A stretch of 64,000 nt of DNA from Procambarus clarkii. Lineage: Eukaryota; Arthropoda; Malacostraca; Decapoda; Cambaridae. A program made the translations under genes and the position numbers. Below the pieces are notes generated by a model. It did not search any database, was not told where the DNA came from, and saw only the letters and a program-made list of their open reading frames with translations. The stretch covers positions 12,267,964 to 12,331,963 of the forward strand of contig NC_091228.1 in the NCBI RefSeq assembly GCF_040958095.1, read 5' to 3'. This document shows positions 36,201-49,900 of this stretch, piece by piece. Within the stretch, counting starts at the first letter, position 1; each line of letters begins with the position of its first letter.

Positions 36201-39200
36201 TGGTGGTGGTAATGAGGGTACTGGTGGTGGTGCTGAGGGTACTGGTGGTGGTACGGAGGGTACTGGTGGTGGTACTGAGGGTACTGGTGGTGGTACTGAG
36301 GGTACTGGTGGTGGTACTGAGGGTACTGGTGGTGGTACGGAAGGTACTGGTGGTGGTAATGAGGGTACTGGTGGTGGTACTGAGGGTACTGGTGGTGGTA
36401 CTGAGGGTACTGGTGGTGGTACTGAAGGTACTGGTGGTGGTAATGAGGGTACTGGTGGTGGTACTGAAGGTACTGGTGGTGGTAATGAGGGTACTGGTGG
36501 TGGTACTGAAGGTTCTGGTGGTGGTACTGAAGGTACTGGTGGTGGTACTGAGGGTACTGGTGGTGGTACTGAGGGTACTGGTGGTGGTACTGACGGTACT
36601 GGTGGTGGTACTGAGGGTACTGGTGGTGGTACTGAAGGTACTGGTGGTGGTAATGAGGGTACTGGTGGTGGTACTGAGGGTACTGGTGGTGGTAATGAGG
36701 GTACTGGTGGTGGTACTGAGTGTACTGGTGGTGGTACTGAGGGTACTGGTGTTGGTACTGAAGGTACTGGTGGTGGTAATGAGGGTACTGGTGGTGGTAA
36801 TGAGGGTACTGGTGGTGGTAATGAGGGTACTGGTGGTGGTACTGAGGGTACTGGTGGTGGTGCTGAGGGTACTAGTGGTGGTACTGAGGGTACTGGTGGT
36901 GGTACTGAGGGTACTGGTGTTGGTACTGAAGGTACTGGTGGTGGTAATGAGGGTACTGGTGGTGGTAATGAGGGTACTGGTGTTGGTAATGAGGGTACTG
37001 GTGGTGGTACTGAGGGTACTGGTGGTGGTAATGAGGGTACTGGTGGTGGTAATGAGGGTACTGGTGGTAGTAATGAGGGTACTGGTGGTGGTAATGAGGG
37101 TACTGGTGGTAGTAATGAGGGTACTGGTGGTGGTAATGAGGGTACTGGTGGTGGTACTGAGGGTACTGGTGGTGGTACTGAAGGTACTGGTGGTGGTAAT
37201 GAGGGTACTGGTGGTGGTACTGAGGGTACTGGTGGTGGTACTGAAGGTACTGGTGGTGGTACTGAGGGTACTGGTGGTGGTACCTAGGGTACTGGTGTTG
37301 GTACTGAAGGTACTGGTGGTGGTAATGAAGGTACTGGTGGTGGTAATGAGGGTACTGGTGGTGGTAATGAGGGTACTGGTGGTGGTACTGAAGGTACTGG
37401 TGGTGGTACTGAGGGTACTGGTGGTGGTACCTAGGGTACTGGTGTTGGTACTGAAGGTACTGTTGGTGGTAATGAGGGTACTGGTGGTGGTAATGAGGGT
37501 ACTGGTGGTGGTAATGAGGGTACTGGTGGTGGTAATGAGGGTACTGGTGGTGGTAATGAGGGTACTGGTGGTGGTACTGAGGGTACTGGTGGTGGTACTG
37601 AAGGTACTGGTGGTGGTAATGAGGGTACTGGTGGTGGTGCTGAGGGTACTGGTGGTGGTACCTAGGGTACTGGTGTTGGTACTGAAGGTACTGGTGGTGG
37701 TAATGAGGGTACTGGTGGTGGTAATGAGGGTACTGGTGGTGGTAAGGAGGGTACTGGTGGTGGTACTGAGGGTACTGGTGGTGGTAATGAGGGTACTGGT
37801 GGTGGTAATGAGGGTACTGGTGGTTGTAATGAGGGTACTGGTGGTGGTAATGAGGGTACTGGTGGTGGTACTGAGGGTACTGGTGGTGGTACTGAAGGTA
37901 CTGGTGGTGGTAATGAGGGTACTGGTGGTGGTAAGGAGGGTACTGGTGGTGGTACTGAGGGTACTGGTGGTGGTAATGAGGGTACTGGTGGTGGTAATGA
38001 GGGTACTGGTGGTTGTAATGAGGGTACTGGTGGTGGTAATGAGGGTACTGGTGGTGGTACTGAGGGTACTGGTGGTGGTGCTGAGGGTACTGGTTGTGGT
38101 ACTGAGGGTACTGGTGGTGGTACTGAGGGTACTGGTGGTGGTACTGAAGGTACTGGTGGTGGTACTGAAGGTACTGGTGGTGGTAATGAGGGTACTGGTT
38201 GTGGTACTGAAGGTACTGGTGGTGGTACTGAAGGTACTGGTGGTGGTAATGAGGGTACTGGTGGTGGTGCTGAGGGTACTAGTGGTGGTACTAGGGTACT
38301 GGTGGTGGTACTGAGGGTACTGGTGGTGGTACTGAAGGTACTGGTGGTGGTAATAAAGGTACTGGTGGTGGTACTGAGGGTACTGGTGGTGGTACTGAGG
38401 GTACTGGTGGTGGTACTGAAGGTACTGGTGGTGGTAATGAGGGTACTGGTGGTGGTACTGAAGGTACTGGTGGTAGTAATGAGGGTACTGGTGGTGGTAC
38501 TGAAGGTACTGGTGGTGGTACTGAAGGTACTGGTGGTGGTACTGAGGGTACTGGTGGTGGTACTGAGGGTACTGGTGGTGGTACTGAGGGTACTGGTGGT
38601 GGTACTGAGGGTACTGGTGGTGGTACGGAAGGTACTGGTGGTGGTAATGAGGGTACTGGTGGTGGTACTGAAGGTACTGGTGGTGGTACTGAAGGTACTG
38701 GTGGTGGTACTGAGGGTACTGGTGGTGGTACTGAGGGTACTGGTGGTGGTACTGAGGGTACTGGTGGTGGTACTGAAGGTACTGGTGGTGGTAATGAGGG
38801 TACTGGTGGTGGTAATGAGGGTACTGGTGGTGGTAATGAGGGTACTGGTGGTGGTAATGAGGGTACTGGTGGTGGTAATGAGGGTACTGGTGGTGGTACT
38901 GAGGGTACTGGTGGTGGTACTGAAGGTACTGGTGGTTGTAATGAGGCTACTGGTGGTGGTGCTGAGGGTACTGGTGGTGGTACTGAAGGTACTGGTGGTG
39001 GTAATGAGGGTACTGGTGGTGGTACTGAAGGTACTGGTGGTGGTAATGAGGGTACTGGTGGTGGTACTGAAGGTACTGGTGGTGGTACTGAGGGTACTGG
39101 TGGTGGTACTGAAGGTACTGGTGGTGGTAATGAGGGTACTGGTGGTGGTGCTGAGGGTACTGGTGGTGGTACGGAGGGTACTGGTGGTGGTACTGAGGGT

Positions 39201-42200
39201 ACTGGTGGTGGTACTGAGGGTACTGGTGGTGGTACTGAGGGTACTGGTGGTGGTACGGAAGGTACTGGTGGTGGTAATGAGGGTACTGGTGGTGGTACTG
39301 AGGGTACTGGTGGTGGTACTGAGGGTACTGGTGGTGGTACTGAAGGTACTGGTGGTGGTAATGAGGGTACTGGTGGTGGTACTGAAGGTACTGGTGGTGG
39401 TAATGAGGGTACTGGTGGTGGTACTGAAGGTTCTGGTGGTGGTACTGAAGGTACTGGTGGTGGTACTGAGGGTACTGGTGGTGGTACTGAGGGTACTGGT
39501 GGTGGTACTGACGGTACTGGTGGTGGTACTGAGGGTACTGGTGGTGGTACTGAAGGTACTGGTGGTGGTAATGAGGGTACTGGTGGTGGTACTGAGGGTA
39601 CTGGTGGTGGTAATGAGGGTACTGGTGGTGGTACTGAGTGTACTGGTGGTGGTACTGAGGGTACTGGTGTTGGTACTGAAGGTACTGGTGGTGGTAATGA
39701 GGGTACTGGTGGTGGTAATGAGGGTACTGGTGGTGGTAATGAGGGTACTGGTGGTGGTACTGAGGGTACTGGTGGTGGTGCTGAGGGTACTAGTGGTGGT
39801 ACTGAGGGTACTGGTGGTGGTACTGAGGGTACTGGTGTTGGTACTGAAGGTACTGGTGGTGGTAATGAGGGTACTGGTGGTGGTAATGAGGGTACTGGTG
39901 TTGGTAATGAGGGTACTGGTGGTGGTACTGAGGGTACTGGTGGTGGTAATGAGGGTACTGGTGGTGGTAATGAGGGTACTGGTGGTAGTAATGAGGGTAC
40001 TGGTGGTGGTAATGAGGGTACTGGTGGTAGTAATGAGGGTACTGGTGGTGGTAATGAGGGTACTGGTGGTGGTACTGAGGGTACTGGTGGTGGTACTGAA
40101 GGTACTGGTGGTGGTAATGAGGGTACTGGTGGTGGTACTGAGGGTACTGGTGGTGGTACTGAAGGTACTGGTGGTGGTACTGAGGGTACTGGTGGTGGTA
40201 CCTAGGGTACTGGTGTTGGTACTGAAGGTACTGGTGGTGGTAATGAAGGTACTGGTGGTGGTAATGAGGGTACTGGTGGTGGTAATGAGGGTACTGGTGG
40301 TGGTACTGAAGGTACTGGTGGTGGTACTGAGGGTACTGGTGGTGGTACCTAGGGTACTGGTGTTGGTACTGAAGGTACTGTTGGTGGTAATGAGGGTACT
40401 GGTGGTGGTAATGAGGGTACTGGTGGTGGTAATGAGGGTACTGGTGGTGGTAATGAGGGTACTGGTGGTGGTAATGAGGGTACTGGTGGTGGTACTGAGG
40501 GTACTGGTGGTGGTACTGAAGGTACTGGTGGTGGTAATGAGGGTACTGGTGGTGGTGCTGAGGGTACTGGTGGTGGTACCTAGGGTACTGGTGTTGGTAC
40601 TGAAGGTACTGGTGGTGGTAATGAGGGTACTGGTGGTGGTAATGAGGGTACTGGTGGTGGTAAGGAGGGTACTGGTGGTGGTACTGAGGGTACTGGTGGT
40701 GGTAATGAGGGTACTGGTGGTGGTAATGAGGGTACTGGTGGTTGTAATGAGGGTACTGGTGGTGGTAATGAGGGTACTGGTGGTGGTACTGAGGGTACTG
40801 GTGGTGGTACTGAAGGTACTGGTGGTGGTAATGAGGGTACTGGTGGTGGTGCTGAGGGTACTGGTGGTGGTACTGAAAGTACTGGTGGTGGTAATGAGGG
40901 TACTGGTGGTGGTACTGAAGGTACTGGTGGTGGTAATGCGGGTACTGGTGGTGGTACTGAAGGTACTGGTGGTGGTAATGAGGGTACTGGTGGTGGTACT
41001 GAGGGTACTGGTGGTGGTACTGAGGGTACTGGTGGTGGTACTGAGGGTACTGGTGGTGGTACGGAAGGTACTGGTGGTGGTAATGAGGGTACTGGTGGTG
41101 GTACTGAAGGTACTGGTGGTGGTACTGAAGGTACTGGTGGTGGTACTGAGGGTACTGGTGGTGGTACTGAGGGTACTGGTGGTGGTACTGAGGGTACTGG
41201 TGGTGGTACTGAAGGTACTGGTGGTGGTAATGAGGGTACTGGTGGTGGTAATGAGGGTACTGGTGGTGGTAATGAGGGTACTGGTGGTGGTAATGAGGGT
41301 ACTGGTGGTGGTAATGAGGGTACTGGTGGTGGTACTGAGGGTACTGGTGGTGGTACTGAAGGTACTGGTGGTTGTAATGAGGCTACTGGTGGTGGTGCTG
41401 AGGGTACTGGTGGTGGTACTGAAGGTACTGGTGGTGGTAATGAGGGTACTGGTGGTGGTACTGAAGGTACTGGTGGTGGTAATGAGGGTACTGGTGGTGG
41501 TACTGAAGGTACTGGTGGTGGTACTGAGGGTACTGGTGGTGGTACTGAAGGTACTGGTGGTGGTAATGAGGGTACTGGTGGTGGTGCTGAGGGTACTGGT
41601 GGTGGTACGGAGGGTACTGGTGGTGGTACTGAGGGTACTGGTGGTGGTACTGAGGGTACTGGTGGTGGTACTGAGGGTACTGGTGGTGGTACGGAAGGTA
41701 CTGGTGGTGGTAATGAGGGTACTGGTGGTGGTACTGAGGGTACTGGTGGTGGTACTGAGGGTACTGGTGGTGGTACTGAAGGTACTGGTGGTGGTAATGA
41801 GGGTACTGGTGGTGGTACTGAAGGTACTGGTGGTGGTAATGAGGGTACTGGTGGTGGTACTGAAGGTTCTGGTGGTGGTACTGAAGGTACTGGTGGTGGT
41901 ACTGAGGGTACTGGTGGTGGTACTGAGGGTACTGGTGGTGGTACTGACGGTACTGGTGGTGGTACTGAGGGTACTGGTGGTGGTACTGAAGGTACTGGTG
42001 GTGGTAATGAGGGTACTGGTGGTGGTACTGAGGGTACTGGTGGTGGTAATGAGGGTACTGGTGGTGGTACTGAGGGTACTGGTGGTGGTACTGAGGGTAC
42101 TGGTGTTGGTACTGAAGGTACTGGTGGTGGTAATGAGGGTACTGGTGGTGGTAATGAGGGTACTGGTGGTGGTAATGAGGGTACTGGTGGTGGTACTGAG

Positions 42201-45200
42201 GGTACTGGTGGTGGTGCTGAGGGTACTAGTGGTGGTACTGAGGGTACTGGTGGTGGTACTGAGGGTACTGGTGTTGGTACTGAAGGTACTGGTGGTGGTA
42301 ATGAGGGTACTGGTGGTGGTAATGAGGGTACTGGTGTTGGTAATGAGGGTACTGGTGGTGGTACTGAGGGTACTGGTGGTGGTAATGAGGGTACTGGTGG
42401 TGGTAATGAGGGTACTGGTGGTAGTAATGAGGGTACTGGTGGTGGTAATGAGGGTACTGGTGGTAGTAATGAGGGTACTGGTGGTGGTAATGAGGGTACT
42501 GGTGGTGGTACTGAGGGTACTGGTGGTGGTACTGAAGGTACTGGTGGTGGTAATGAGGGTACTGGTGGTGGTACTGAGGGTACTGGTGGTGGTACTGAAG
42601 GTACTGGTGGTGGTACTGAGGGTACTGGTGGTGGTACCTAGGGTACTGGTGTTGGTACTGAAGGTACTGGTGGTGGTAATGAAGGTACTGGTGGTGGTAA
42701 TGAGGGTACTGGTGGTGGTAATGAGGGTACTGGTGGTGGTACTGAAGGTACTGGTGGTGGTACTGAGGGTACTGGTGGTGGTACCTAGGGTACTGGTGTT
42801 GGTACTGAAGGTACTGTTGGTGGTAATGAGGGTACTGGTGGTGGTAATGAGGGTACTGGTGGTGGTAATGAGGGTACTGGTGGTGGTACTGAGGTTACTG
42901 GTGGTGGTAATGAGGGTACTGGTGGTGGTAATGAGGGTACTGGTGGTGGTAATGAGGGTACTGGTGGTGGTAATGAGGGTACTGGTGGTGGTACTGAGGG
43001 TACTGGTGGTGGTACTGAAGGTACTGGTGGTGGTAATGAGGGTACTGGTGGCGGTGCTGAGGGTACTGGTGGTGGTACCTAGGGTACTGGTGTTGGTACT
43101 GAAGGTACTGGTGGTGGTAATGAGGGTACTGGTGGTGGTAATGAGGGTACTGGTGGTGGTAAGGAGGGTACTGGTGGTGGTACTGAGGGTACTGGTGGTG
43201 GTAATGAGGGTACTGGTGGTGGTAATGAGGGTACTGGTGGTTGTAATGAGGGTACTGGTGGTGGTAATGAGGGTACTGGTGGTGGTACTGAGGGTACTGG
43301 TGGTGGTACTGAAGGTACTGGTGGTGGTAATGAGGGTACTGGTGGTGGTGCTGAGGGTACTGGTGGTGGTACTGAAAGTACTGGTGGTGGTAATGAGGGT
43401 ACTGGTGGTGGTACTGAAGGTACTGGTGGTGGTAATGCGGGTACTGGTGGTGGTACTGAAGGTACTGGTGGTGGTAATGAGGGTACTGGTGGTGGTACTG
43501 AGGGTACTGGTGGTGGTACTGAGGGTACTGGTGGTGGTACTGAAGGTACTGGTGGTGGTACTGAGGGTACTGGTGGTGGTACCTAGGGTACTGGTGTTGG
43601 TACTGAAGGTACTGGTGGTGGTAATGAGGGTACTGGTGGTGGTACTGAGGGTACTGGTGGTGGTACCTAGAGTACTGGTGTTGGTACTGAAGGTACTGGT
43701 GGTGGTAATGAAGGTACTGGTGGTGGTAATGAGGGTACTGGTGGTGGTAATGAGGGTACTGGTGGTGGTACTGAAGGTACTGGTGGTGGTACTGAGGGTA
43801 CTGGTGGTGGTACCTAGGGTACTGGTGTTGGTACTGAAGGTACTGTTGGTGGTAATGAGGGTACTGGTGGTGGTAATGAGGGTACTGGTGGTGGTAATGA
43901 GGGTACTGGTGGTGGTACTGAGGTTACTGGTGGTGGTAATGAGGGTACTGGTGGTGGTAATGAGGGTACTGGTGGTGGTAATGAGGGTACTGGTGGTGGT
44001 AATGAGGGTACTGGTGGTGGTACTGAGGGTACTGGTGGTGGTACTGAAGGTACTGGTGGTGGTAATGAGGGTACTGGTGGTGGTGCTGAGGGTACTGGTG
44101 GTGGTACCTAGGGTACTGGTGTTGGTACTGAAGGTACTGGTGGTGGTAATGAGGGTACTGGTGGTGGTAATGAGGGTACTGGTGGTGGTAAGGAGGGTAC
44201 TGGTGGTGGTACTGAGGGTACTGGTGGTGGTAATGAGGGTACTGGTGGTGGTAATGAGGGTACTGGTGGTTGTAATGAGGGTACTGGTGGTGGTAATGAG
44301 GGTACTGGTGGTGGTACTGAGGGTACTGGTGGTGGTACTGAAGGTACTGGTGGTGGTAATGAGGGTACTGGTGGTGGTGCTGAGGGTACTGGTGGTGGTA
44401 CTGAAAGTACTTGTGGTGGTAATGAGGGTACTGGTGGTGGTACTGAAGGTACTGGTGGTGGTAATGCGGGTACTGGTGGTGGTACTGAAGGTACTGGTGG
44501 TGGTAATGAGGGTACTGGTGGTGGTACTGAGGGTACTGGTGGTGGTACTGAGGGTACTGGTGGTGGTACTGAAGGTACTGGTGGTGGTAATGAGGGTACT
44601 GGTGGTGGTGCTGAGGGTACTGGTGGTGGTACTGAGGGTACTGGTGGTGGTACTGAGGGTACTGGTGGTGGTACTGAAGGTACTGATGGTGGTACTGAAG
44701 GTACTGGTGGTGGTAATGAGGGTACTGGTGGTGGTACTGAAGGTACTGGTGGTGGTACTGAAGGTACTGGTGGTGGTAATGAGGGTACTGGTGGTGGTGC
44801 TGAGGGTACTAGTGGTGGTACTAGGGTACTGGTGGTGGTACTGAGGGTACTGGTGGTGGTACTGAAGGTACTGGTGGTGGTAATAAAGGTACTGGTGGTG
44901 GTACTGAGGGTACTGGTGGTGGTACTGAGGGTACTGGTGGTGGTACTGAAGGTACTGGTGGTGGTAATGAGGGTACTGGTGGTGGTACTGAAGGTACTGG
45001 TGGTAGTAATGAGGGTACTGGTGGTGGTACTGAAGGTACTGGTGGTGGTACTGAAGGTACTGGTGGTGGTACTGAGGGTACTGGTGGTGGTACTGAGGGT
45101 ACTGGTGGTGGTACTGAGGGTACTGGTGGTGGTACTGAGGGTACTGGTGGTGGTACGGAAGGTACTGGTGGTGGTAATGAGGGTACTGGTGGTGGTACTG

Positions 45201-46918
45201 AAGGTACTGGTGGTGGTACTGAAGGTACTGGTGGTGGTACTGAGGGTACTGGTGGTGGTACTGAGGGTACTGGTGGTGGTACTGAGGGTACTGGTGGTGG
45301 TACTGAAGGTACTGGTGGTGGTAATGAGGGTACTGGTGGTGGTAATGAGGGTACTGGTGGTGGTAATGAGGGTACTGGTGGTGGTAATGAGGGTACTGGT
45401 GGTGGTAATGAGGGTACTGGTGGTGGTACTGAGGGTACTGGTGGTGGTACTGAAGGTACTGGTGGTTGTAATGAGGCTACTGGTGGTGGTGCTGAGGGTA
45501 CTGGTGGTGGTACTGAAGGTACTGGTGGTGGTAATGAGGGTACTGGTGGTGGTACTGAAGGTACTGGTGGTGGTAATGAGGGTACTGGTGGTGGTACTGA
45601 AGGTACTGGTGGTGGTACTGAGGGTACTGGTGGTGGTACTGAAGGTACTGGTGGTGGTAATGAGGGTACTGGTGGTGGTGCTGAGGGTACTGGTGGTGGT
45701 TCGGAGGGTACTGGTGGTGGTACTGAGGGTACTGGTGGTGGTACTGAGGGTACTGGTGGTGGTACTGAGGGTACTGGTGGTGGTACGGAAGGTACTGGTG
45801 GTGGTAATGAGGGTACTGGTGGTGGTACTGAGGGTACTGGTGGTGGTACTGAGGGTACTGGTGGTGGTACTGAAGGTACTGGTAGTGGTAATGAGGGTAC
45901 TGTTGGTGGTACTGAAGGTACTGGTGGTGGTAATGAGGGTACTGGTGGTGGTACTGAAGGTTCTGGTGGTGGTACTGAAGGTACTGGTGGTGGTACTGAA
46001 GGTACTGGTGGTGGTAATGAGGGTACTGGTGGTGGTACTGAAGGTACTGGTGGTGGTACTGAAGGTACTGGTGGTGGTAATGAGGGTACTGGTGGTGGTG
46101 CTGAGGGTACTAGTGGTGGTACTAGGGTACTGGTGGTGGTACTGAGGGTACTGGTGGTGGTACTGAAGGTACTGGTGGTGGTAATAAAGGTACTGGTGGT
46201 GGTACTGAGGGTACTGGTGGTGGTACTGAGGGTACTGGTGGTGGTACTGAAGGTACTGGTGGTGGTAATGAGGGTACTGGTGGTGGTAAGGAGGGTACTG
46301 GTGGTGGTACTGAGGGTACTGGTGGTGGTAATGAGGGTACTGGTGGTGGTAATGAGGGTACTGGTGGTTGTAATGAGGGTACTGGTGGTGGTAATGAGGG
46401 TACTGGTGGTGGTACTGAGGGTACTGGTGGTGGTACTGAAGGTACTGGTGGTGGTAATGAGGGTACTGGTGGTGGTGCTGAGGGTACTGGTGGTGGTACT
46501 GAAAGTACTGGTGGTGGTAATGAGGGTACTGGTGGTGGTACTGAAGGTACTGGTGGTGGTAATGCGGGTACTGGTGGTGGTACTGAAGGTACTGGTGGTG
46601 GTAATGAGGGTACTGGTGGTGGTACTGAGGGTACTGGTGGTGGTACTGAGGGTACTGGTGGTGGTACTGAAGGTACTGGTGGTGGTAATGAGGGTACTGG
46701 TGGTGGTGCTGAGGGTACTGGTGGTGGTACTGAGGGTACTGGTGGTGGTACTGAGGGTACTGGTGGTGGTACTGAAGGTACTGGTGGTGGTACTGAAGGT
46801 ACTGGTGGTGGTAATGAGGGTACTGGTGGTGGTACTGAAGGTACTGGTGGTGGTACTGAAGGTACTGGTGGTGGTAATGAGGGTACTGGTGGTGGTGCTG
46901 AGGGTACTAGTGGTGGTA
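27268..46918 (+). repeat. Higher-order block series marked by a shared 1-bp deletion
   Basis: A unit reading TACTAGGGTACTGG (one base short of the normal 9-mer) followed two units later by an AATAAAGGT variant occurs at 27268, 29389, 33252, 35372, 38290, 44820, 46121 and 46918. Intervals are 2121, 3863, 2120, 2918, 6530, 1301 and 797 bp. The 2121- and 2120-bp blocks show the same unit order and differ by a one-base indel near 27990. The 27268-33251 pair of blocks recurs from 33252 with an offset of about 5984 bp. The last block runs on to the array end. Confidence 0.88.
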
Positions 46919-49900
46919 CTAGGGTACTGGTGGTGGTACTGAGGGTACTGGTGGTGGTACTGAAGGTACTGGTGGTGGTAATAAAGGTACTGGTGGTGGT
47001 ACTGAGGGTACTGGTGGTGGTACTGAGGGTACTGGTGGTGGTACTGAAGGTACTGGTGGTGGTAATGAGGGTACTGGTGGTGGTATTGAAGGTACTGGTG
47101 GTAGTAATGAGGGTACTGGTGGTGGTACTGAAGGTACTGGTGGTGGTACTGAAGGTACTGGTGGTGGTACTGAGGGTACTGGTGGTGGTACTGAGGGTAC
47201 TGGTGGTGGTACTGAGGGTACTGGTGGTGGTACTGAGGGTACTGGTGGTGGTACGGAAGGTACTGGTGGTGGTAATGAGGGTACTGGTGGTGGTACTGAA
47301 GGTACTGGTGGTGGTACTGAAGGTACTGGTGGTGGTACTGAGGGTACTGGTGGTGGTACTGAGGGTACTGGTGGTGGTACTGAGGGTACTGGTGGTGGTA
47401 CTGAAGGTACTGGTGGTGGTAATGAGGGTACTGGTGGTGGTAATGAGGGTACTGGTGGTGGTAATGAGGGTACTGGTGGTGGTAATGAGGGTACTGGTGG
47501 TGGTAATGAGGGTACTGGTGGTGGTACTGAGGGTACTGGTGGTGGTACTGAAGGTACTGGTGGTTGTAATGAGGCTACTGGTGGTGGTGCTGAGGGTACT
47601 GGTGGTGGTACTGAGGGTACTGGTGGTGGTAATGAGGGTACTGGTGTTGGTACTGAAGGTACTGGTGGTGGTAATGAGGGTACTGGTGGTGGTAATGAGG
47701 GTACTGGTGGTGGTAATGAGGGTACTGGTGGTGGTACTGAGGGTACTGGTGGTGGTGCTGAGGGTACTAGTGGTGGTACTGAGGGTACTGGTGGTGGTAC
47801 TGAGGGTACTGGTGTTGGTACTGAAGGTACTGGTGGTGGTAATGAGGGTACTGGTGGTGGTAATGAGGGTACTGGTGTTGGTAATGAGGGTACTGGTGGT
47901 GGTACTGAGGGTACTGGTGGTGGTAATGAGGGTACTGGTGGTGGTAATGAGGGTACTGGTGGTAGTAATGAGGGTACTGGTGGTGGTAATGAGGGTACTG
48001 GTGGTAGTAATGAGGGTACTGGTGGTGGTAATGAGGGTACTGGTGGTGGTGCTGAGGGTACTGGTGGTGGTACTGAAGGTACTGGTGGTGGTAATGAGGG
48101 TACTGGTGGTGGTACTGAAGGTACTGGTGGTGGTAATGAGGGTACTGGTGGTGGTACTGAAGGTACTGGTGGTGGTACTGAAGGTACTGGTGGTGGTACT
48201 GAGGGTACTGGTGGTGGTACTGAAGGTACTGGTGGTGGTAATGAAGGTACTGGTGGTGGTACTGAGGGTACTGGTGGTGGTACTGAGGGTACTGGTGGTG
48301 GTACTGAAGGTACTGGTGGTGGTAATGAGGGTACTGGTGGTGGTACTGAGGGTACTGGTGGTGGTAATGAGGGTACTGGTGGTGGTACTGAGGGTACTGG
48401 TGGTGGTACTGAGGGTACTGGTGGTGGTACTGAAGGTACTGGTGGTGGTACTGAGGGTACTGGTGGTGGTACCTAGGGTACTGGTGTTGGTACTGAAGGT
48501 ACTGGTGGTGGTAATGAGGGTACTGGTGGTGGTACTGAGGGTACTGGTGGTGGTACCTAGGGTACTGGTGTTGGTACTGAAGGTACTGGTGGTGGTAATG
48601 AAGGTACTGGTGGTGGTAATGAGGGTACTGGTGGTGGTAATGAGGGTACTGGTGGTGGTACTGAAGGTACTGGTGGTGGTACTGAGGGTACTGGTGGTGG
48701 TACTGAAGGTACTGGTGGTGGTACTGAGGGTACTGGTGGTGGTACCTAGGGTACTGGTGTTGGTACTGAAGGTACTGTTGGTGGTAATGAGGGTACTGGT
48801 GGTGGTAATGAGGGTACTGGTGGTGGTAATGAGGGTACTGGTGGTGGTACTGAGGTTACTGGTGGTGGTAATGAGGGTACTGGTGGTGGTAATGAGGGTA
48901 CTGGTGGTGGTAATGAGGGTACTGGTGGTGGTAATGAGGGTACTGGTGGTGGTACTGAGGGTACTGGTGGTGGTACTGAAGGTACTGGTGGTGGTAATGA
49001 GGGTACTGGTGGTGGTGCTGAGGGTACTGGTGGTGGTACCTAGGGTACTGGTGTTGGTACTGAAGGTACTGGTGGTGGTAATGAGGGTACTGGTGGTGGT
49101 AATGAGGGTACTGGTGGTGGTAAGGAGGGTACTGGTGGTGGTACTGAGGGTACTGGTGGTGGTAATGAGGGTACTGGTGGTGGTAATGAGGGTACTGGTG
49201 GTTGTAATGAGGGTACTGGTGGTGGTACTGAGGGTACTGGTGGTGGTACTGAGGGTACTGGTGGTGGTACTGAAGGTACTGGTGGTGGTAATGAGGGTAC
49301 TGGTGGTGGTAATGAGGGTACTGGTGGTGGTAATGAGGGTACTGGTGGTGGTACTGAGGGTACTGGTGGGAGTACTGAAGGTACTGGTGGTGGTAATGAG
49401 GGTACTGGTGGTGGTAATGAGGGTACTGGTGGTGGTACTGAGGGTACTGGTGGTGGTACTGAAGGTACTGGTTGTGGTACTGAGGGTACTAGTGGTGGTA
49501 ATGAGGGTACTGGTGGTGGTAATGAGGGTACTGGTGGTGGTAATGAGGGTACTGGTGGTGGTACTGAGGGTACTGGTGGTGGTACTGAGGGTACTAGTGG
49601 TGGTACTAAGGGTACTGGTGGTGGTACTGAAGGTACTGGTGGTGGTAATGAGGGTACTGGTGGTGGTACTGAGGGTACTGGTGGTGGTACTGAAGGTACT
49701 GGTGGTGGTACTGAGGGTACTGGTGGTGGTACCTAGGGTACTGGTGTTGGTACTGAAGGTACTGGTGGTGGTAATGAGGGTACTGGTGGTGGTAATGAGG
49801 GTACTGGTGGTGGTAATGAGGGTACTGGTGGTGGTACTGAAGGTACTGGTGGTGGTACTGAGGGTACTGGTGGTGGTACCTAGGGTACTGGTGTTGGTAC

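Noticed and set aside
15256..46942. Very long plus-strand ORFs (up to 2,727 codons, Val/Leu/Arg-rich)
   Set aside because: They are translations of a stop-poor 21-bp satellite whose period is a multiple of 3. There is no domain, no leader peptide and no conserved start, and they break wherever a unit has a 1-bp indel.
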